64,000 nt of DNA from Lunularia cruciata. Lineage: Eukaryota; Streptophyta; Marchantiopsida; Lunulariales; Lunulariaceae. Below the pieces are notes generated by a model. That model saw nothing but the letters and a program-made list of their open reading frames with translations. It ran no database searches and was not told the origin of the DNA. Of this stretch, positions 1 through 12,309 are shown one piece after another. How positions within the stretch are numbered: the stretch's first letter is position 1; each line of letters opens with the position of its first letter. The position numbers and the translations under genes are program-made. The stretch lies in NCBI GenBank assembly GCA_948567375.1, contig OX419758.1, forward strand, positions 2,609,001-2,673,000. Reading direction: 5' to 3'.

Positions 1-1060
1 TCATCCCAATTGTTATAGTGGATGTTGATGAATGCATGAAGCATATCCTTCAAGGTGCAATTTGCACATTCAATTTGTCTAATAGTTTGAGAATGATAGG
101 CTGTGGTCAAAGTAAGCTTGGTGTTGGGTATCTTAAAGAGTGCATACCAAAATTTCCCAATGAATCAAGGATCATGGTCAGAGATGAGTACACAAGGCAT
201 CTTATGATGCTTGAAGACATTGTCAAAGTAGATTTGTGCCTATGTTGGAGCATCCATGATATCAAAGGTTAGTGCTAAAGGGCTTTGCTTACTAAGCTTA
301 TCCACAAACACCATGATTGCTATATGACCTTGCTTTGTCTTGGGTAAGGACGTGATGAGATCCAAACTCACTTGTTCTCATCGAGTAGATGGAATAGGGA
401 ATGGTTGAAGAAGTTTACTCAATTTCTGGTCGTTGGCCTTGTTGCATTGGCAGATCTCATACAATCAGACAAACTCTTGAATATCTTGTGTGATGTTGGG
501 CCACGACCATTGGCATTGGAGTGTACCCAAGTCTTATCCACACCCATGTGACCAAGATTGGTAAGTTATGGGTTTCTTGGAGGAGCACAAGTCAAAAATC
601 ATCCTTGGTTGGCATATAAATCCAGTTCTCACAAAAAAGAAGACCTTCCTTCAAAGAGAAGGTGTTGTACTCCTTGTTGCATGCTACAAGATGACCTTGT
701 ACCATCTGAAAGAAATGATCTTGTTGTAAAGCAGTCTTAAACTCAATTTTGGTTTTGGAGTCAATTGATACAATTATAATTTCCGTAGTGATGAGAGGAA
801 GAGATTTAAAATCAAGTTGTCATGATAGAGCATTGGAGACGATCTAGAATCAATGGGGTTTGACTCAAGTTTGATGTCAAACAATTGTAGTTGTTCCTCC
901 CATCAATGATGTCGACTCTTTATGTGTTCCAAGTGTAATGTCTACAACAAAGGTTTGTGATCAATTTGCATGATCACTTGTTTCTCCAAGAGGTAATGAC
1001 TCCATACCTTGGTCACATATACCATTGCTAGTAGCTTCCAATCTTGAGTAGAGTAATTCC
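1..1060 (-). pseudogene. Family A copy 1: integrase remnant
   Basis: The minus-strand reading matches, segment by segment, the integrase of the sister copy at 60160-61060. For example, the stretch at 1-200 aligns with the part of the catalytic core that precedes and includes the last acidic residue. Numerous stops and frameshifts break it and no open frame of useful length remains on the sense strand. The plus-strand frames at 18-272 and 558-740 are antisense shadows. The HHCC finger region lies near the right-hand end of this interval but is too decayed to place residue by residue. Confidence 0.7.
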
Positions 1061-2150
1061 TTTCTGTTATATTTAATTTGCAAAACATAAAGGTAATAGG
1101 ATGCAACCCATATGGGAATTGTTATTGCAACACGACTCCAATTGCAAAGTTAGAAGTATAAAAATCAACCACACAAGGTAGTTGAGGATTATATGGTTGA
1201 AGAACAGGTCTTAAAGACACCATAAGTTTTAGCTTGTAGAATTCTTTTTTGTATTTTTTGGTCCATTGAAAGCTCAAATTCTTTCTTAAGAGATTGGTCA
1301 ATGGTGCGGCTATATGAGCATAGTAGTGGATGAAGCATTGGTAAAATCTGGCCAACCCATTAAATGCCATACTTTTGTAGCATCCTTTAGAGTAGGCAAA
1401 TCAATGATGGCCTTGATTTTTTCCTCTTCCATCTTGATCTCTTACGATGAGATCTTGTGACCCAAGAAAGTAACTTCTTTTTGCCAAAAGGCACACTTTG
1501 AGTCTTGTAGTAAAACTTCCATTGTTTTAATCATCTTACAACTTCTCATATGTGATTTACATGTTCTGCTATAGATTAAAATGTCATCCAAGAAAACCAC
1601 CATGTACCAATCCAATAGTCCATCCAACACCTAATGCATCTGATCCATGAAGACTATTGGAGCATTAGTGAGCCCAAAAGGTAGAACTTCTATGCAAAAT
1701 ATCCATACCTTGTGCAAAAGGTAATCTTTTGCATATCTCCCCTATCAATGTGGATTTGCCAATACCCGCTACAAAGATCCAACTTGAAAAAGTATCATGC
1801 TCCACTCAATTGATCAAGTAAATCATCAATTTGAGGCAAGTGATATGCATTCTTCACTATTTATTTATTGAGCCCATGGTAACCAATATAGAAATGGAGT
1901 CCTCCATCCTTCTTTGGAATGAATAGTACCAATGCTCCCCAAGAAGATGTACTATGTCATATGAAATTCTTCTTCTACAACTCCATAAGTGTTGTTCACA
2001 ACTCCTCCAAATTCCTTTGGTGAGAGCAGATAGATTGGCCTACTCATTGGAGTACTCCTTGGCAATGACTCAATCTTAAAGGGCATTCCATGACTGGAGG
2101 GTAATCTCTTCAGTAGATCATCCAAAAACATGTCCACAAATACCTAAGCT
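1061..2150 (-). pseudogene. Family A copy 1: reverse transcriptase and RNase H remnant
   Basis: Three sense fragments are clear. 1952-2137 holds the RT N-terminus (LPSSHGMPFKIE, then RPIYLLSPKE). 1442-1630 holds the catalytic box as VVFLDDILIYS, followed by FWQKEVTFLGHKISS. 1122-1370 holds the connection and RNase H start (FNGLARFYQCFIHYYAH, then DFYTSNFAIGVVLQ). The order and spacing are those of Ty3/gypsy RT. Frameshifts separate the fragments, and a stop follows VVLQ where the RNase H core should continue. The two catalytic aspartates of the FLDD box survive in this copy. Confidence 0.85.
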
Positions 2151-2254
2151 ATTTGATCAACCATTGCTTGATGAGGCTCTTGACTCTCCTCAGATTCTCC
2201 TTGTGTACTTGGTTTGATCCAAACTGCAAAAATAGACTTATTTTCCTCCAAAGC

Positions 2255-2860
2255 TGGTTATATGGTTGCTTCATTGACAAATTCCACATTGAGGGACTTA
2301 CCTCCATTCCAAGCTTGATTTATTATTGCTTTCCTCACAAACTTCTCATATTGGGACTCATCTCTCTTCAAGGCTTGCTCTATGGCTACCTTCTCAACAA
2401 ACTTCCCACCTTGGGACTTACTACTCTTAGGTGTCTTACTAAGAGGTGCCAAAGAACCTAATAGGAAATTCCTACACTGGTGTTGTTCTTGAATTTTTCG
2501 TTGGTTCCAATCAAATTGAACCTTATGACTTTCAAGCCAAGGTAGACCTAGAATGATTTTTTAGTGTAGAGGTTTCACTAAAAACCTCATACACTCCAAA
2601 TACTCTTTCCCAATCTTGAAGGTAAGAGGATGCAAGGTACAAAATGCATAACCGTTTCTACCATCTGCCATCATCAATCTACTTCTAATTACATGCTTGA
2701 TATGAATATGTAATTTCTTTTGTAATTGTATGAATAAATAATTTTTTGAACTTCTCGAATCAACCAAAATCCTACAACCACAATCAGATATCATATCTTG
2801 CAAGTGAAGCAAACTTGCATAGGTCGAGTCTTTGATCCCATTGGAACTAATCAAGTTCCT
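2255..2860 (-). pseudogene. Family A copy 1: aspartic protease and repeated linker
   Basis: The minus-strand frame at 2561-2854 carries a retropepsin-like domain. It has the context CRILVDSRSSKNYLF, where the usual active-site D-S/T-G is altered to DSR, and ends in the conserved LECMRFLVKPLH stretch. Between protease and RT (2255-2455) the frame is built of repeated units of about 20 residues around a GKFVEKVAIEQALK-type motif. The same linker occurs as three tandem 60-bp units in the sister copy at 58548-58726. Confidence 0.75.
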
Positions 2861-2939
2861 AGTATGTGACTCAAAATCTCCTATTGGGATTACTCATTTC
2901 CCTCATCATTCTACTCCACAAACTCCATCTGGGCAACTT

Positions 2940-3786
2940 ATCGAGGTCGCTCATTGTTGAGGAGACATTCAATGATGCAATGTCCAATTTGGCAACAATA
3001 GAAACAACCACCATTTTGACATAATTTTTCTCTATCTACAATACCAAGTGGTCTATGTTGAATGGCATCAATCTCCATTGGTGCCGGCTCCTCCACCTAA
3101 GTGTAGTGTATTATTAGGTTTTGTGGAGGTTCACTTCAAAACCAAGTTGTTGCAATTAAGGAATCAAAGCGTTTGGCCAACCGCATGGCATCTTCCAAGT
3201 GTTGTGGCTCTTGCATGGTTAGCTCTAATTTGGTTTATGACTTCAAGCTCCTCACAAATCAATCCTGAGCTTCACCTTCCAATGTATTTGGAATTTGCAT
3301 GATGGGGTTCTGGAATTGCGTGATGTACCTTCTTACAAAGCCAATCTGCTTCAATTTTGCCAACCTATCTCATGTAGCTCGAGTGGCATTTATAGCTTAG
3401 AATCAACCAATTATTGCACTCTTGAATTTTTCCAATGTCAAGATTGGTGCAACAATTTGGAGTTCAGCTTGCTCCACTTGGAATTGCCACCATAGCTTTG
3501 CTACTCCATGTAGTTGATTGGAAGCCAAGAGAATTTGTTTCCGTTCATCTTGAAGGTTGGCAACTTTGAAATAATATTTGCAGTCAAATACAACATTCTC
3601 CACTACACTTGGGAGATTCTTGCCTTTGAAAACCTTGGGTTTTGGAAATTGGATTCAATCTTCTCCTTCTCAAAATGATACTCTCTCTATGTGCTCTTGT
3701 CATTGATGATCTTGTTCATCCAACAATCAAGTAAGGTGCTAAATTTGTTGTTGCATAGCAATAATAATCTCAAGCATTGCCGCCAT
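2940..3786 (-). pseudogene. Family A copy 1: gag remnant with zinc knuckle
   Basis: The likely start is the ATG at 3786-3784 on the minus strand (MAAMLEIIIAMQQQI), which matches the gag start of the copy at 62417. The retrotransposon gag core is readable at 3403-3603 (FDCKYYFKVANLQDERKQI, then GVAKLWWQFQVEQAE). A CCHC knuckle reads CFYCCQIGHCIIEC near 2955-3015, with the spacing CX2CX4HX4C. In-frame stops, for example after MQQQI, inactivate it. The intact knuckle contrasts with the copy at 57182, where two of the cysteines are lost. Confidence 0.8.
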
Positions 3787-4058
3787 GGTTACTACTCTAT
3801 CACACCACCATCAATCTTTCTAATTTATTAACATATAGATGAAACACATCCATCATTCTCTATAAGTTACAATCAAAAGTACCAAGGGTTCCTTGGACAA
3901 GGTGATTGTATTAAAAAAAATCATACCTAAAGCGTGAGATGATGTATAGTGTGAAATGATATTTGGTTAGTACTTAGATGCAAAAATCCTAATGGTTTGG
4001 TGGAAATGGATTAGGTGGTCTATAAATTCCATCCATCCTATTCCTACTCTAATACCAA

Positions 4059-4489
4059 TGTAAAAGACTAAGACCAAGGAGTGAAATAGGAAAATGGTAG
4101 ATCACATTGGGACACTTGAATGTGAGAAACTTTGAATCCCTAGCATGAGCTTTGGCTTTGGTATTTATAAGGAGTAGACAAGGCTCTTGAGAAGCTTCTC
4201 AAGAAGCTTCTATGAGCCGCTTTCTTGGAGTGCAAGCCAAGCTAACCGAGACGCTTCTCAAAAGCTTCTATCTAGAAGTCACCTACTTGGCGTGCAAGCT
4301 AAGCTAGTTGGAAGCTTCTAGAATCTTCCTTCTAGGAGCTACCTACTTGAGGTGCAAACGAAGCTAGCCACAAAGCTTCCCAAGAAGCTTTGTAGATACT
4401 TTTGGAAAATTCTAGGCTAATTTGGCCTATTCGCTACTTACTTTGTTGCTAAACTAACTAACTTTGTTGCTAAACTCCATATTGTTATA
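4059..4489 (-). repeat. 5' LTR of family A copy 1
   Basis: On the minus strand it runs from TATAACAATATGGAGTTTAG (ancestral TGTAAC) to TTTTACA, followed inward by a decayed primer-binding site (TTGGTATTAGAG). It aligns with the LTRs at 56503-56911 and 61696-62146. It holds the same GAAGCTTC/TTCTAGAA-rich central repeats and a short tandem duplication near its outer end, seen as ACTTTGTTGCTAAACT twice at 4440-4475. Confidence 0.85.
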
Positions 4490-4924
4490 GATATCCTTAA
4501 GGAACTACCTATTCTTACTTTTTATTATTAGTATGCAAGCATTGGGCTATCATAGTTAGCTTGCATTTTTTTCTAATATCTATTGGTGTGAGAGAAAGTA
4601 GAATTGATTGTTTGGTTGTGATCAAGGAATTGTAGTTTTTTAAAGATTGAGTCTTTGAAAATATTGAGTGTCAATTGTAAGATAAGTGCAATTATTCACT
4701 ATTTTCATGATGAATAGAAGAAGAGCTATTAAAGAAGAGATAGATATTGAAATTTTATCTAGACTCTACTACTCCTTGTGCTTTGAGAACTAGATTTCTT
4801 ATAATAATAAGACATGGTAGGATAACTTTGGATTATTTCAATCTATCATTCAATATGATATAATCTTTTTGGAGTTTCAATCTTTAATTTCACTTGGCTT
4901 TGTAAGTCCAAAGGGTTCTTAATT
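4490..4924. other. Unassigned intergenic DNA
   Basis: AT-rich sequence between the gypsy LTR and a small non-LTR insertion. No coding pattern, repeat or RNA gene is recognised. The last 13 bases (4912-4924) are one copy of the target-site duplication of the neighbouring insertion. Confidence 0.6.
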
Positions 4925-5032
4925 AAGAAAAGAAAGGCGATTGCGTAGGAAAAACAAAGGATGGGAAGACCCCATCAAGCCGTACAAGGGAGAGACAAAA
5001 AAGGTAACATGGAGCTAAGCCCCAATAGAGTC
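4925..5032 (-). mobile_element. 108-bp 3'-end insertion of the RLE-type non-LTR family
   Basis: On the minus strand this is the last part of the non-LTR element, from the GACTCTATTGGGGCTTAG region through CCTTGTACGGCTTGATGGGG to the tail CTACGCAATCGCCTTTCTT. It is flanked by a perfect 13-bp direct repeat, AGGGTTCTTAATT, at 4912-4924 and 5033-5045, so both ends are exact. It contains no protein-coding part. The 3' UTR hairpin GATGGG-GTCTT-CCCATC is perfect in this copy. Confidence 0.85.
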
Positions 5033-5045
5033 AGGGTTCTTAATT

Positions 5046-5939
5046 TGGTCTTAGGGTTGTATGATGTTAGTTTTGATCCTCTTATTATACTCTCCATAGC
5101 AAAGTAGGAAAGTGAACAATAAATACTTGGGCAACTACTTTTACTATACCCTCTAAAAGAGTAACAAACTATATGTGATTATATCTTATGCACATGCCAT
5201 TGAAACTATGTTTGAACTTATTCATTTCCTCCTTGGGCTACTGAACAACAATGATACTGATTTCAAACATAACTTAAATCTCATCTATGATGCATACCAA
5301 ATGCTATATGAAACTCTTATTTTTTATCAAAACCACTTGCTTTACCAACCAAGAGACACTTTTCTTACAAAAAGTGCGGATAGGAGAAACATTGTATTGA
5401 TTCATATTTTGATTTATTATACTCAAAGTTTTATAACAAGTATTTCAACCTCAAGACTTCTTACTATCTATCCAAATACGTTTATATCATTCACAATTGC
5501 AAAAGAGACTTAAGCACATATGAGTTGATACAACCTAACATCAATTCAAAGATAGGAAAACTTTAAGTTTTGCTAAGACATTTTAGGTAGAATAATCAAA
5601 TTTGATGTAATCTTTGCATTACTTCACATCATGGACCAACCAGTTTTGATTCTCTCCTTTATATCCTTCACAATCCCAAAAGAGACTTAAGTACATAAGA
5701 GTTGATACAACTTATAGTCAATCTAAAGATGGAAATATTTTAAGTTTTGCAAAGATATTTTAGGTAGGATAATCAAATTTGATATGAATCCTTCAAATTC
5801 ATTCACATCATGGAACAAACATTTTTATTCTCTTCTTCTTTTCATTGTCATTGAAGTGAGATACGTATTCTTCTTCTTTTCATTGTCATTGAAGTGAGAT
5901 ACGTATTACAAATTTTTTTTGGGTTTGTTGGAATTAACA
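5046..5939. repeat. AT-rich segment with two tandem duplications; possible copia LTR
   Basis: A 177-bp unit is tandemly duplicated (5483-5659 and 5660-5836), with both copies carrying an AAAGAGACTTAAG motif. Directly next to it a 38-bp unit is duplicated (5830-5867 and 5868-5905, TTCATTGTCATTGAAGTGAG). The stretch lies just 3' of the minus-strand copia pol remnant, and TGTTAATTCCAACA (minus strand, near 5938) would suit the start of its 3' LTR; that is inference, because no second LTR is found. The open frame at 5175-5513 has no recognisable similarity. Confidence 0.5.
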
Positions 5940-7520
5940 CTCAAGATTGCAAGTCTTCTTGGCCCTCTCCGTGACCCTCAATATGTTGGCTCATTGCTTG
6001 CTTAGGGAGAAACATGCCTAGATAATATGCTATCTCTAATTTGTCCATATGTGCACCACTTATGGGTTAATATACACTACATGTAAGTATTGCTTTGAGT
6101 TCCATACAATTGAACTATACTTATGGGTTATTTCTACACTCTACAAAGGGAATTACCAATTTTTTGGGGATTAGCCCTAACATATCTCTAAAAGCAATGA
6201 ATTTAGCTCTAACACGGGGTTTTGTAAAGATATATGTTGCAATATTCCTTGTTAGTGCAATACCCAACCTCAACCTCTCTTTTCTCTATGCATTGCTTGA
6301 TAAATGGATATTGAATGACAATGCTTGGTACAACCATAACCTACAAGTTGCAAACTTGCATGCTTTCCACCATATTGCAACACCAAGTCTTTTGTCCCTT
6401 GCAAGTAATGGAATACTTGCTTCACTCGTTACCAATGCAAAACACATTGATGTGCCATGGTAGGCAAAGTGTTGACAAACAAATTAAATATCATACCCTA
6501 TACCATTTTCTTTGTATAGTAAAGAATCCATAGCACTTTGGTAAAGCTTGACTCCATATGCATCCAATGGCTTGTCATGTGGATGTTTGTTGAGATGACC
6601 TTTCTCTTTTGGTTTTGTGACTACCTTTGCATTCTCCATCCCAAACTCTTTCAACTTCCAAGAAATGTACATGCTTTGGTTGATCAATGTAGTACTAGCT
6701 TCCTTATTTTGTATCAATTTGAAGCCATGAAAGTGGCTAAGTTTTCCAAAATCCTTCAGTTGGTAACATTCCTACAACTCTTCCTTGCATGTACTGAGAA
6801 TTAAAAATTTTGACCTCCAATTAGCACATCATCCACATACACAATAAGAACTAGCACTAAATCACCCATGTGCATTAGGTACAAGCAAGGATCTGATTAT
6901 AAACGTTGTCAACCAAGATCTAAGAGAGACAAATCTAAATTCTCATTCCATCTTCTACTAGCTTGCTTCAAAGCATACATTGTCATCAATAACCACAATA
7001 CTTTACACTTTTGTTCAAATGGAACATCTAATCCCTTTGGAATTCTCATGTAGATGTTCTCCTCTACAACTTTCCATTCAAGTAGGCTACAATAATGTGA
7101 AGTTGCAATGCATTCCATCCAAGTGTAACAATAATTGCAAAAAAATATGCTAATTGTTGCAAGATAGGCTACAAGTGCAGACATTTCATGGTTATCAATA
7201 TCTTCCACTTGAGAGTAATCCTTTGCTACTAAGCACACCTTGAATTGATCAACTATTCTATCACTTGTGAGCTTTTTCCAAGAAAAACCATTTACAATTT
7301 ATCCCTCTTCAATCATTTGGTAGATCTGCAAACTCACACGTGCCATGCTCCTCAAAAAATGAACCTCCTCCTCCATGGCAAGTCCACATTCCTTGCTGAA
7401 AGACAAGCCTGTAGCTTGCTGAATAGTCTTTGGATCAGATTCAACATCAATGGTGTGAACAACATCCACAAACTCTATCAAAAGGTCATCATCTCCTTGC
7501 ATCTCCTCACTATATGCTTT
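5940..7520 (-). mobile_element. Ty1/copia pol remnant, 5'-truncated
   Basis: Sense-strand order from right to left: the linker before RT (7299-7502, DPKTIQQATG then AMEEEVHFL); RT (6909-7238, CLVAKDYSQVE, then EENIYMRIPKGLD, then ALKQASRRWNENLDLSLLDLG); RT end (6484-6717, TTLINQSMYISWKLKEFGM, with YQSAMDSLLY); and RNase H (6180-6470, LQGTKDLVLQYGG, then TKPRVRAKFIAFRDMLGL). These are copia signatures. The YVDD box is not preserved and frames shift repeatedly. Gag, protease and integrase are missing. The 122-residue plus-strand frame at 6095 is an antisense shadow. Confidence 0.8.
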
Positions 7521-8921
7521 TAAATAGTAGAAAAGATATATATTATTTTAAAATATATTTTATTACTATTTCTATAAATTTCATTTAAGTTGGTTAAACA
7601 TAGTAAATTAACAATTTGGTTAAGGTTACTTAAGGATAAAAGCTATTTGACTTTTCTTCATAAAATAGAAGTTAAACTTACTAATTGAGTTTATTAAATT
7701 AAGTTAAAAGGAATTGCATTTTGTTATAATCAAATATTATATTGGGAAAAGTTCAATTTATGTTAGATTTTGGAGTTCAAAACATGGCCAAATATATGAT
7801 AATAAAATTATGAATCAATTGAAAAATTATAATATAGTGAAGTTAATGAAAATTACTAAGATGGGCTAACATCTAAACCTCAAATATTATATTATTAAAA
7901 AATAAAATAAAATATTACTGGATTTTATATGACCTTTTCAATTTCTTAAATGGTTAGTCATATTTTGTTATTATCTTCTAACACAAAGTGTAGTTAATCC
8001 ATATCATTATTGCAGAAACTTAAAATATATATAAAACAAAAGATATAAAATATATTTGAAATTTTTAGTGCTAGTTCTGCTAATTCTGATAGCATTAATT
8101 CATGATACGTAATAAATGGAGAAAATTAAAAAGTATTAAGAAGAATCTCTTCCTATATGTTAGTTAATACCAAGTTATTCTTTACGGAGAAAAGTTGAGA
8201 TAAAATTTTTAAGTAGTATAATTGAAATAATTTTATGTATTATGTAAAATTTCTCTTCATAGATGGTATTAAGTTATATGATTTAGTACTTATAATTATA
8301 TGATTATTAGATATTTATATAATTTTTATGAGAATTAGTTATTTTGCTAACTTAGAACTAAATATGGTAAAAAAAACCAAAAGTGAAAAATAACATTTTT
8401 ATGTATATGTATACATATTAAATTTATATCTTATTGAACACACTAAAATTTACTTGATATAAAATTTAATTTTTATAAAATTTTATATTTCATCAAACTT
8501 AAAGCTTAATGATATATGTAATATATTGGTACTATATTTCAATGACAACAATTATCATTTGTACTATCAACATATTGTAGTATAAAAGAAACTAAAAATC
8601 AAAGTTTCCACCTATGTGCATTACAATCTGTATTATTTTTTATTGAAAATGTTAATTCAAAAAATATATATAGTAGATGAATGTAAAAATATACTAAATT
8701 TATAATTTATTGATCTAATATGAAGGTTTTTTATATGATTGCAGAAAAAAGGAGTTAATAATAATAATTGTACTAAATAAATTTTTTCTTTAATAGAAAA
8801 TAAATAAATAAAAACTCTTACATGTGCATAGCATGATGAAAGGGTTGAACAAAATAAAATGCATGAATTAATCTTAAGTAAATCTTTTTCAAATTAGTAT
8901 GAATCTATTTTCATGTAAGTA
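7521..8921. other. AT-rich intergenic stretch, no features
   Basis: Strongly AT-rich sequence with many short A/T runs and no reading frame, inverted repeat or element remnant that can be supported. It separates the copia remnant from a non-LTR insertion. The last 15 bases (8907-8921) are the left target-site duplication of that insertion. Confidence 0.6.
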
Positions 8922-9806
8922 GATAAAAGTGTGACCGTGTAGAAAACACTAAGGATGGGAAGACCCCATCAAGTTGTACAAGGGTGAGAGAAAATAGGTA
9001 AAATGGAGCTAAGCCCTAATAGAGTTGATATGAGAAATCTGCACTACTGCACCTGAGATATCCGAGCTATGCAAGTCGTACAATCTACAAACAACTGGAG
9101 CATCTAAAGAAGCATCACCTAGAGTGATTGCTCTCTATGGATTGGACCAGCCACTGCTCTTTGTAAAAGAATGGACACACGCTGTCTAAAATATGCTACA
9201 AAGTATGAGAGCAAAAGTGGTACCCCTGGCGCCTAACATGATATGCTCTCGTACACTCCATGACAAATGTGTTGAACATTGTGTCCATTGCTCCATATAA
9301 CCCGAACGCTAGAGGAACAAAGAGGTGACCTCGCTCCATACCCCTATACTTGGAGACCTTGCGAGCTATTGTTGCACTCACCACCCATCCAAGGGGATGG
9401 GTAATCACTCCTTCTGAAACTGTATCATTGTGGTCCGTAACCATGACATCTGCTACTGTTACCTCATCATCTTGGACCAAGTATAACTCTTCCTTGACAC
9501 TAGTCGTTAGCAAAGCATACGAATGCTCACTCCAAGCCAAGTATACATTCTCTCATGCCATAGCAAACACTATGAACCTAATAGCATCATGGGTAGCTAT
9601 CATGTGTCCTCCAAAAGAACACCATGTCATATGGACCGCTGCTGCATCTAGTGTAAAACGACACTCACAAGTGAATAATGAAGATGCAGATGGTTGGACC
9701 AAACCTAGGCGAACATCATCGCTGTAGAGAAAGAAGCTGGTGCTAGTTGGAATGCACTAATGGGTAAGTAACACTTAATCCTCATTATGTATTTATAATT
9801 TAACAC
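8922..9806 (-). mobile_element. 5'-truncated copy of the RLE-type non-LTR element
   Basis: The minus strand carries the C-terminal part of the element: zinc-knuckle region, then the endonuclease-like domain (9196-9540, YLVQDDEVTVADVMVTD, then RKVSKYRGMERGHLFVPLAF), then the 3' UTR with GATGGG-GTCTT-CCCATC. Similarity to the long copy stops near 9762, so about three quarters of the element is missing at the 5' side. A 15-bp exact direct repeat, ATTTTCATGTAAGTA, flanks it at 8907-8921 and 9807-9821. The plus-strand frame at 9350-9727 is a shadow. Confidence 0.85.
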
Positions 9807-9821
9807 ATTTTCATGTAAGTA

Positions 9822-11786
9822 AACTTAATCCTCGTCCTTCTTTTCTCCTTCACTATTTTACTTAGTATTTCTGTTAACATCGAATTTGCTCATTTGACAA
9901 AGAAAAATCCGTTTGACTTATTTAACAAGAGAAATCTTAGTTCCGGTTGGAACTCAGTCGCCCGGGTGATCCGGGCATATGCACATCACCCATTACCCGA
10001 ATAGCCGCGTAAGAGATTCCTTGCCGACCGGTTAAGAAAGAAAAAGGCGACCGCCTAACCAGTTAAGCGCTGACATAACATGGTCCCGTTTTCTCTCTTG
10101 GTTGGAACTCTTAATCGGTCCAGTTTATTGACTGACAGAAATAAATGTTCATACCTTCAATCTCAGCAACAGTCTCGGCCGGTCCACCACTCATGTAAAT
10201 CTACATATGCGATACGTTGTTGTGCATTTCCGTCAAGCAAGCTCACGTCATCACAACTGGTGTAGGTTAAAGGAAGAAAACCCATTTGAGAAGATTGGGT
10301 TTGTGCCAACCTGGAAACTCAACTTGAGAAGTCTACGATCCCACTGTGCAACATTCTTGAAGATGTTTTGGGATAGGAGTCCAGGTGAAAGTTCCGCTAT
10401 TTCCGTGTGACTGATAAGATTCTACTTCACGAGGGGAACGTCAAAGTAGAAACACAACTTCTCTAATTACAAACAGGTATATCATGGTTTGACAACTTTT
10501 GGAAGGTCATTCTGACTGACCAAAGCTGAGATTTAACTGGTTATGCCTACACGTACGTAAAGTTTATCGTAAGGAATTGTACTTTGATGTAAAGACTGTA
10601 GTTCGTGTGAAGAAGTTCACTGTTTTTTATTTATTTATATATATGGGATACCCCATATTGATCAAATAATACAACATCGTCAATATAATCTTCAGTTCAA
10701 TACTCAATATGAATTATGAATCATCAGTCAATCCATCATTATAATTTCAGACAATCTAAATTTTAATTTTAATCGCAGGATTTATGGAAAATGGACTGAT
10801 GATTTCAAATAGATCCCTAAAAATTGTGGAATGATATACAAAACAAATGGACTCCACTTTTGAAGGAGATTTGGTGAGCCCAAGGGACGGAGTTCAAAAA
10901 AGAAGTCACTGTTTTGTGAAGTGTTTTGTTTCCAGAGGATGCTATTTTCCCTTCTTCCAAACTTGAAAACAAAATTTGCTGAAATGTAGAAGGTTACCTT
11001 GAACCGCATGATCAAATAGTACTGTGGCCACCGACCATCCTTGACCACACCCTACCACGTAAGGTACAGAAGTGAAAAGTTACTACACCGTCGTACTATG
11101 ACTCATGACCACATTTTTTGTATTGTACAGTACTGTAGTGGTGGCAAGAACTACTAACTAGAGGACTGGAAGACACGCTGCTCCCAAGCTAACGTGTCGT
11201 TTTCATCTCTCTTTGGACACGGAAATCTGTTTGTTTCTTCTTCATGTCCCGCAGAGATCGTGGTTCCACAGGATTGTGCACAATGCGACTACCTTCAATC
11301 TCATTCAGTTACTTGTGATGACCATAGTAGACCCCAAACGTTCTGAAGAACAGTGGATTTGCACTATTGAAGAACCACCTCTTCACATTATTCCGTCCAT
11401 TTTCCGTTTTTTAGAGAGGGAGCTGCAGAGAGTGTGGAGACAAGAGAGGAGAGGGAGAGATGTGAGACAATATCTATAATTTCTGAGTGCTCTATGGTAC
11501 ATACCATTTGAGTGAATAGTACCATTTGAGTGAATAGTATATTCTTTTAGTTTTTCAAATTTGGTTCCATTGGTACCTAGATTGAAGACTATGGAGATTT
11601 AGCTTTTTTAGGGTTTAAATTATCATTATACATTGAGAGTGATGGGTCAGGCATTTTCATTTCCAATCTCTTTTTTTTCATGATTAAGTTCCATGAGAAT
11701 TTAGTTTGAAAATTTTGGAAATAGAAATTGAAAGTTATGAGCACTTATAAATTTTAGGGTTTGGAGAGATTGTTTTCTTATGTGAA
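9822..11786. other. Unassigned DNA upstream of the long non-LTR copy
   Basis: GC content is higher than in the preceding desert, but no gene is recognised. The frames at 10080, 10207, 10782 (minus) and 11213-11479 have no conserved motif. An 18-bp unit ACCATTTGAGTGAATAGT is tandemly duplicated at about 11503-11540. The 5' end of the non-LTR element probably lies somewhere after 11480, because its first recognisable domain starts at 11874, but no boundary can be seen. Confidence 0.5.
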
Positions 11787-11873
11787 TTGGGATGTGAGGG
11801 GTTGTGGTTTTGCAGATATGGGGAGATATGGAGAAGAGAAGCATGTATTACTATCATTATTCTTGTGCTAGCC

Positions 11874-12050
11874 ATGGCTACACCTTCCCATGTGGGGTCG
11901 TCGAGAGTGGGTCGGGATACACCATGCCCGATGTGTCATCAACGCTTCACCTCGCAAGGGGTAAAGACCCATGTGAGAAGGATGCACAAGGACTATGATT
12001 GGACCACTTGGGGTGCGCACGTGAGACGAGCGACCACATCGACACAATGA
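11874..12050 (+). pseudogene. N-terminal C2H2 zinc finger of the non-LTR ORF
   Basis: Start chosen at the ATG at 11874 (context GCCATGGCT). The frame reads MATPSHVGSSRVG and then the finger CPMCHQRFTSQGVKTHVRRM plus H, that is C-X2-C-X11-H-X4-H, a classical C2H2 finger. In R2- and NeSL-like non-LTR elements such N-terminal fingers bind the DNA target; that role here is by analogy. The frame stops at 12048, and downstream sequence to about 12300 continues without an open frame until the inserted stretch. A longer frame from 11787 exists, but its first 29 residues look non-coding. Confidence 0.75.
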
Positions 12051-12309
12051 CACTCGTGATTACACACGCTTCTTCTATACCTTCGTTGATCGTTCTAGGG
12101 ATATCGATTGAGTCGTGGGAGTGGTTAGCTTCTCAGGCAGGTTACATTTTGGGGTTATTTGAGACCAATTTTCCATGTCCACATCTATTCCATAGGCTAC
12201 CCCGCACACTCCATGATGAGGCTAGATAGGCTTTTTGCCTACCACTGGATCATTTGGCATGTGATCCCTTGGACTGTGAGTCGGCTTGTCTCTCACTTAG
12301 GATGAACCT

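Larger units (their letters stand above)
1..4489 (-). mobile_element. Ty3/gypsy chromovirus, family A copy 1 (3' part outside window)
   Basis: Read on the minus strand this is LTR (4059-4489), gag, protease, a repeated linker, reverse transcriptase, RNase H and integrase in Ty3/gypsy order; the window edge cuts it inside integrase. It is collinear with the better-delimited family A copy at 56503-62146: base 1 corresponds to about 60967 there. Stops and frameshifts lie in every domain, so it is a dead copy. The 3' end of pol, any chromodomain and the 3' LTR should lie left of base 1. A chromovirus assignment rests on the sister copy, which shows a chromodomain. Confidence 0.9.

Noticed and set aside
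6095-6463. Long plus-strand frame that might be a gene
   Set aside because: The opposite strand carries copia RNase H motifs in the same interval; the plus frame is an antisense shadow.
9350-9727. 125-codon plus-strand frame
   Set aside because: Antisense to the endonuclease domain of the minus-strand non-LTR copy.
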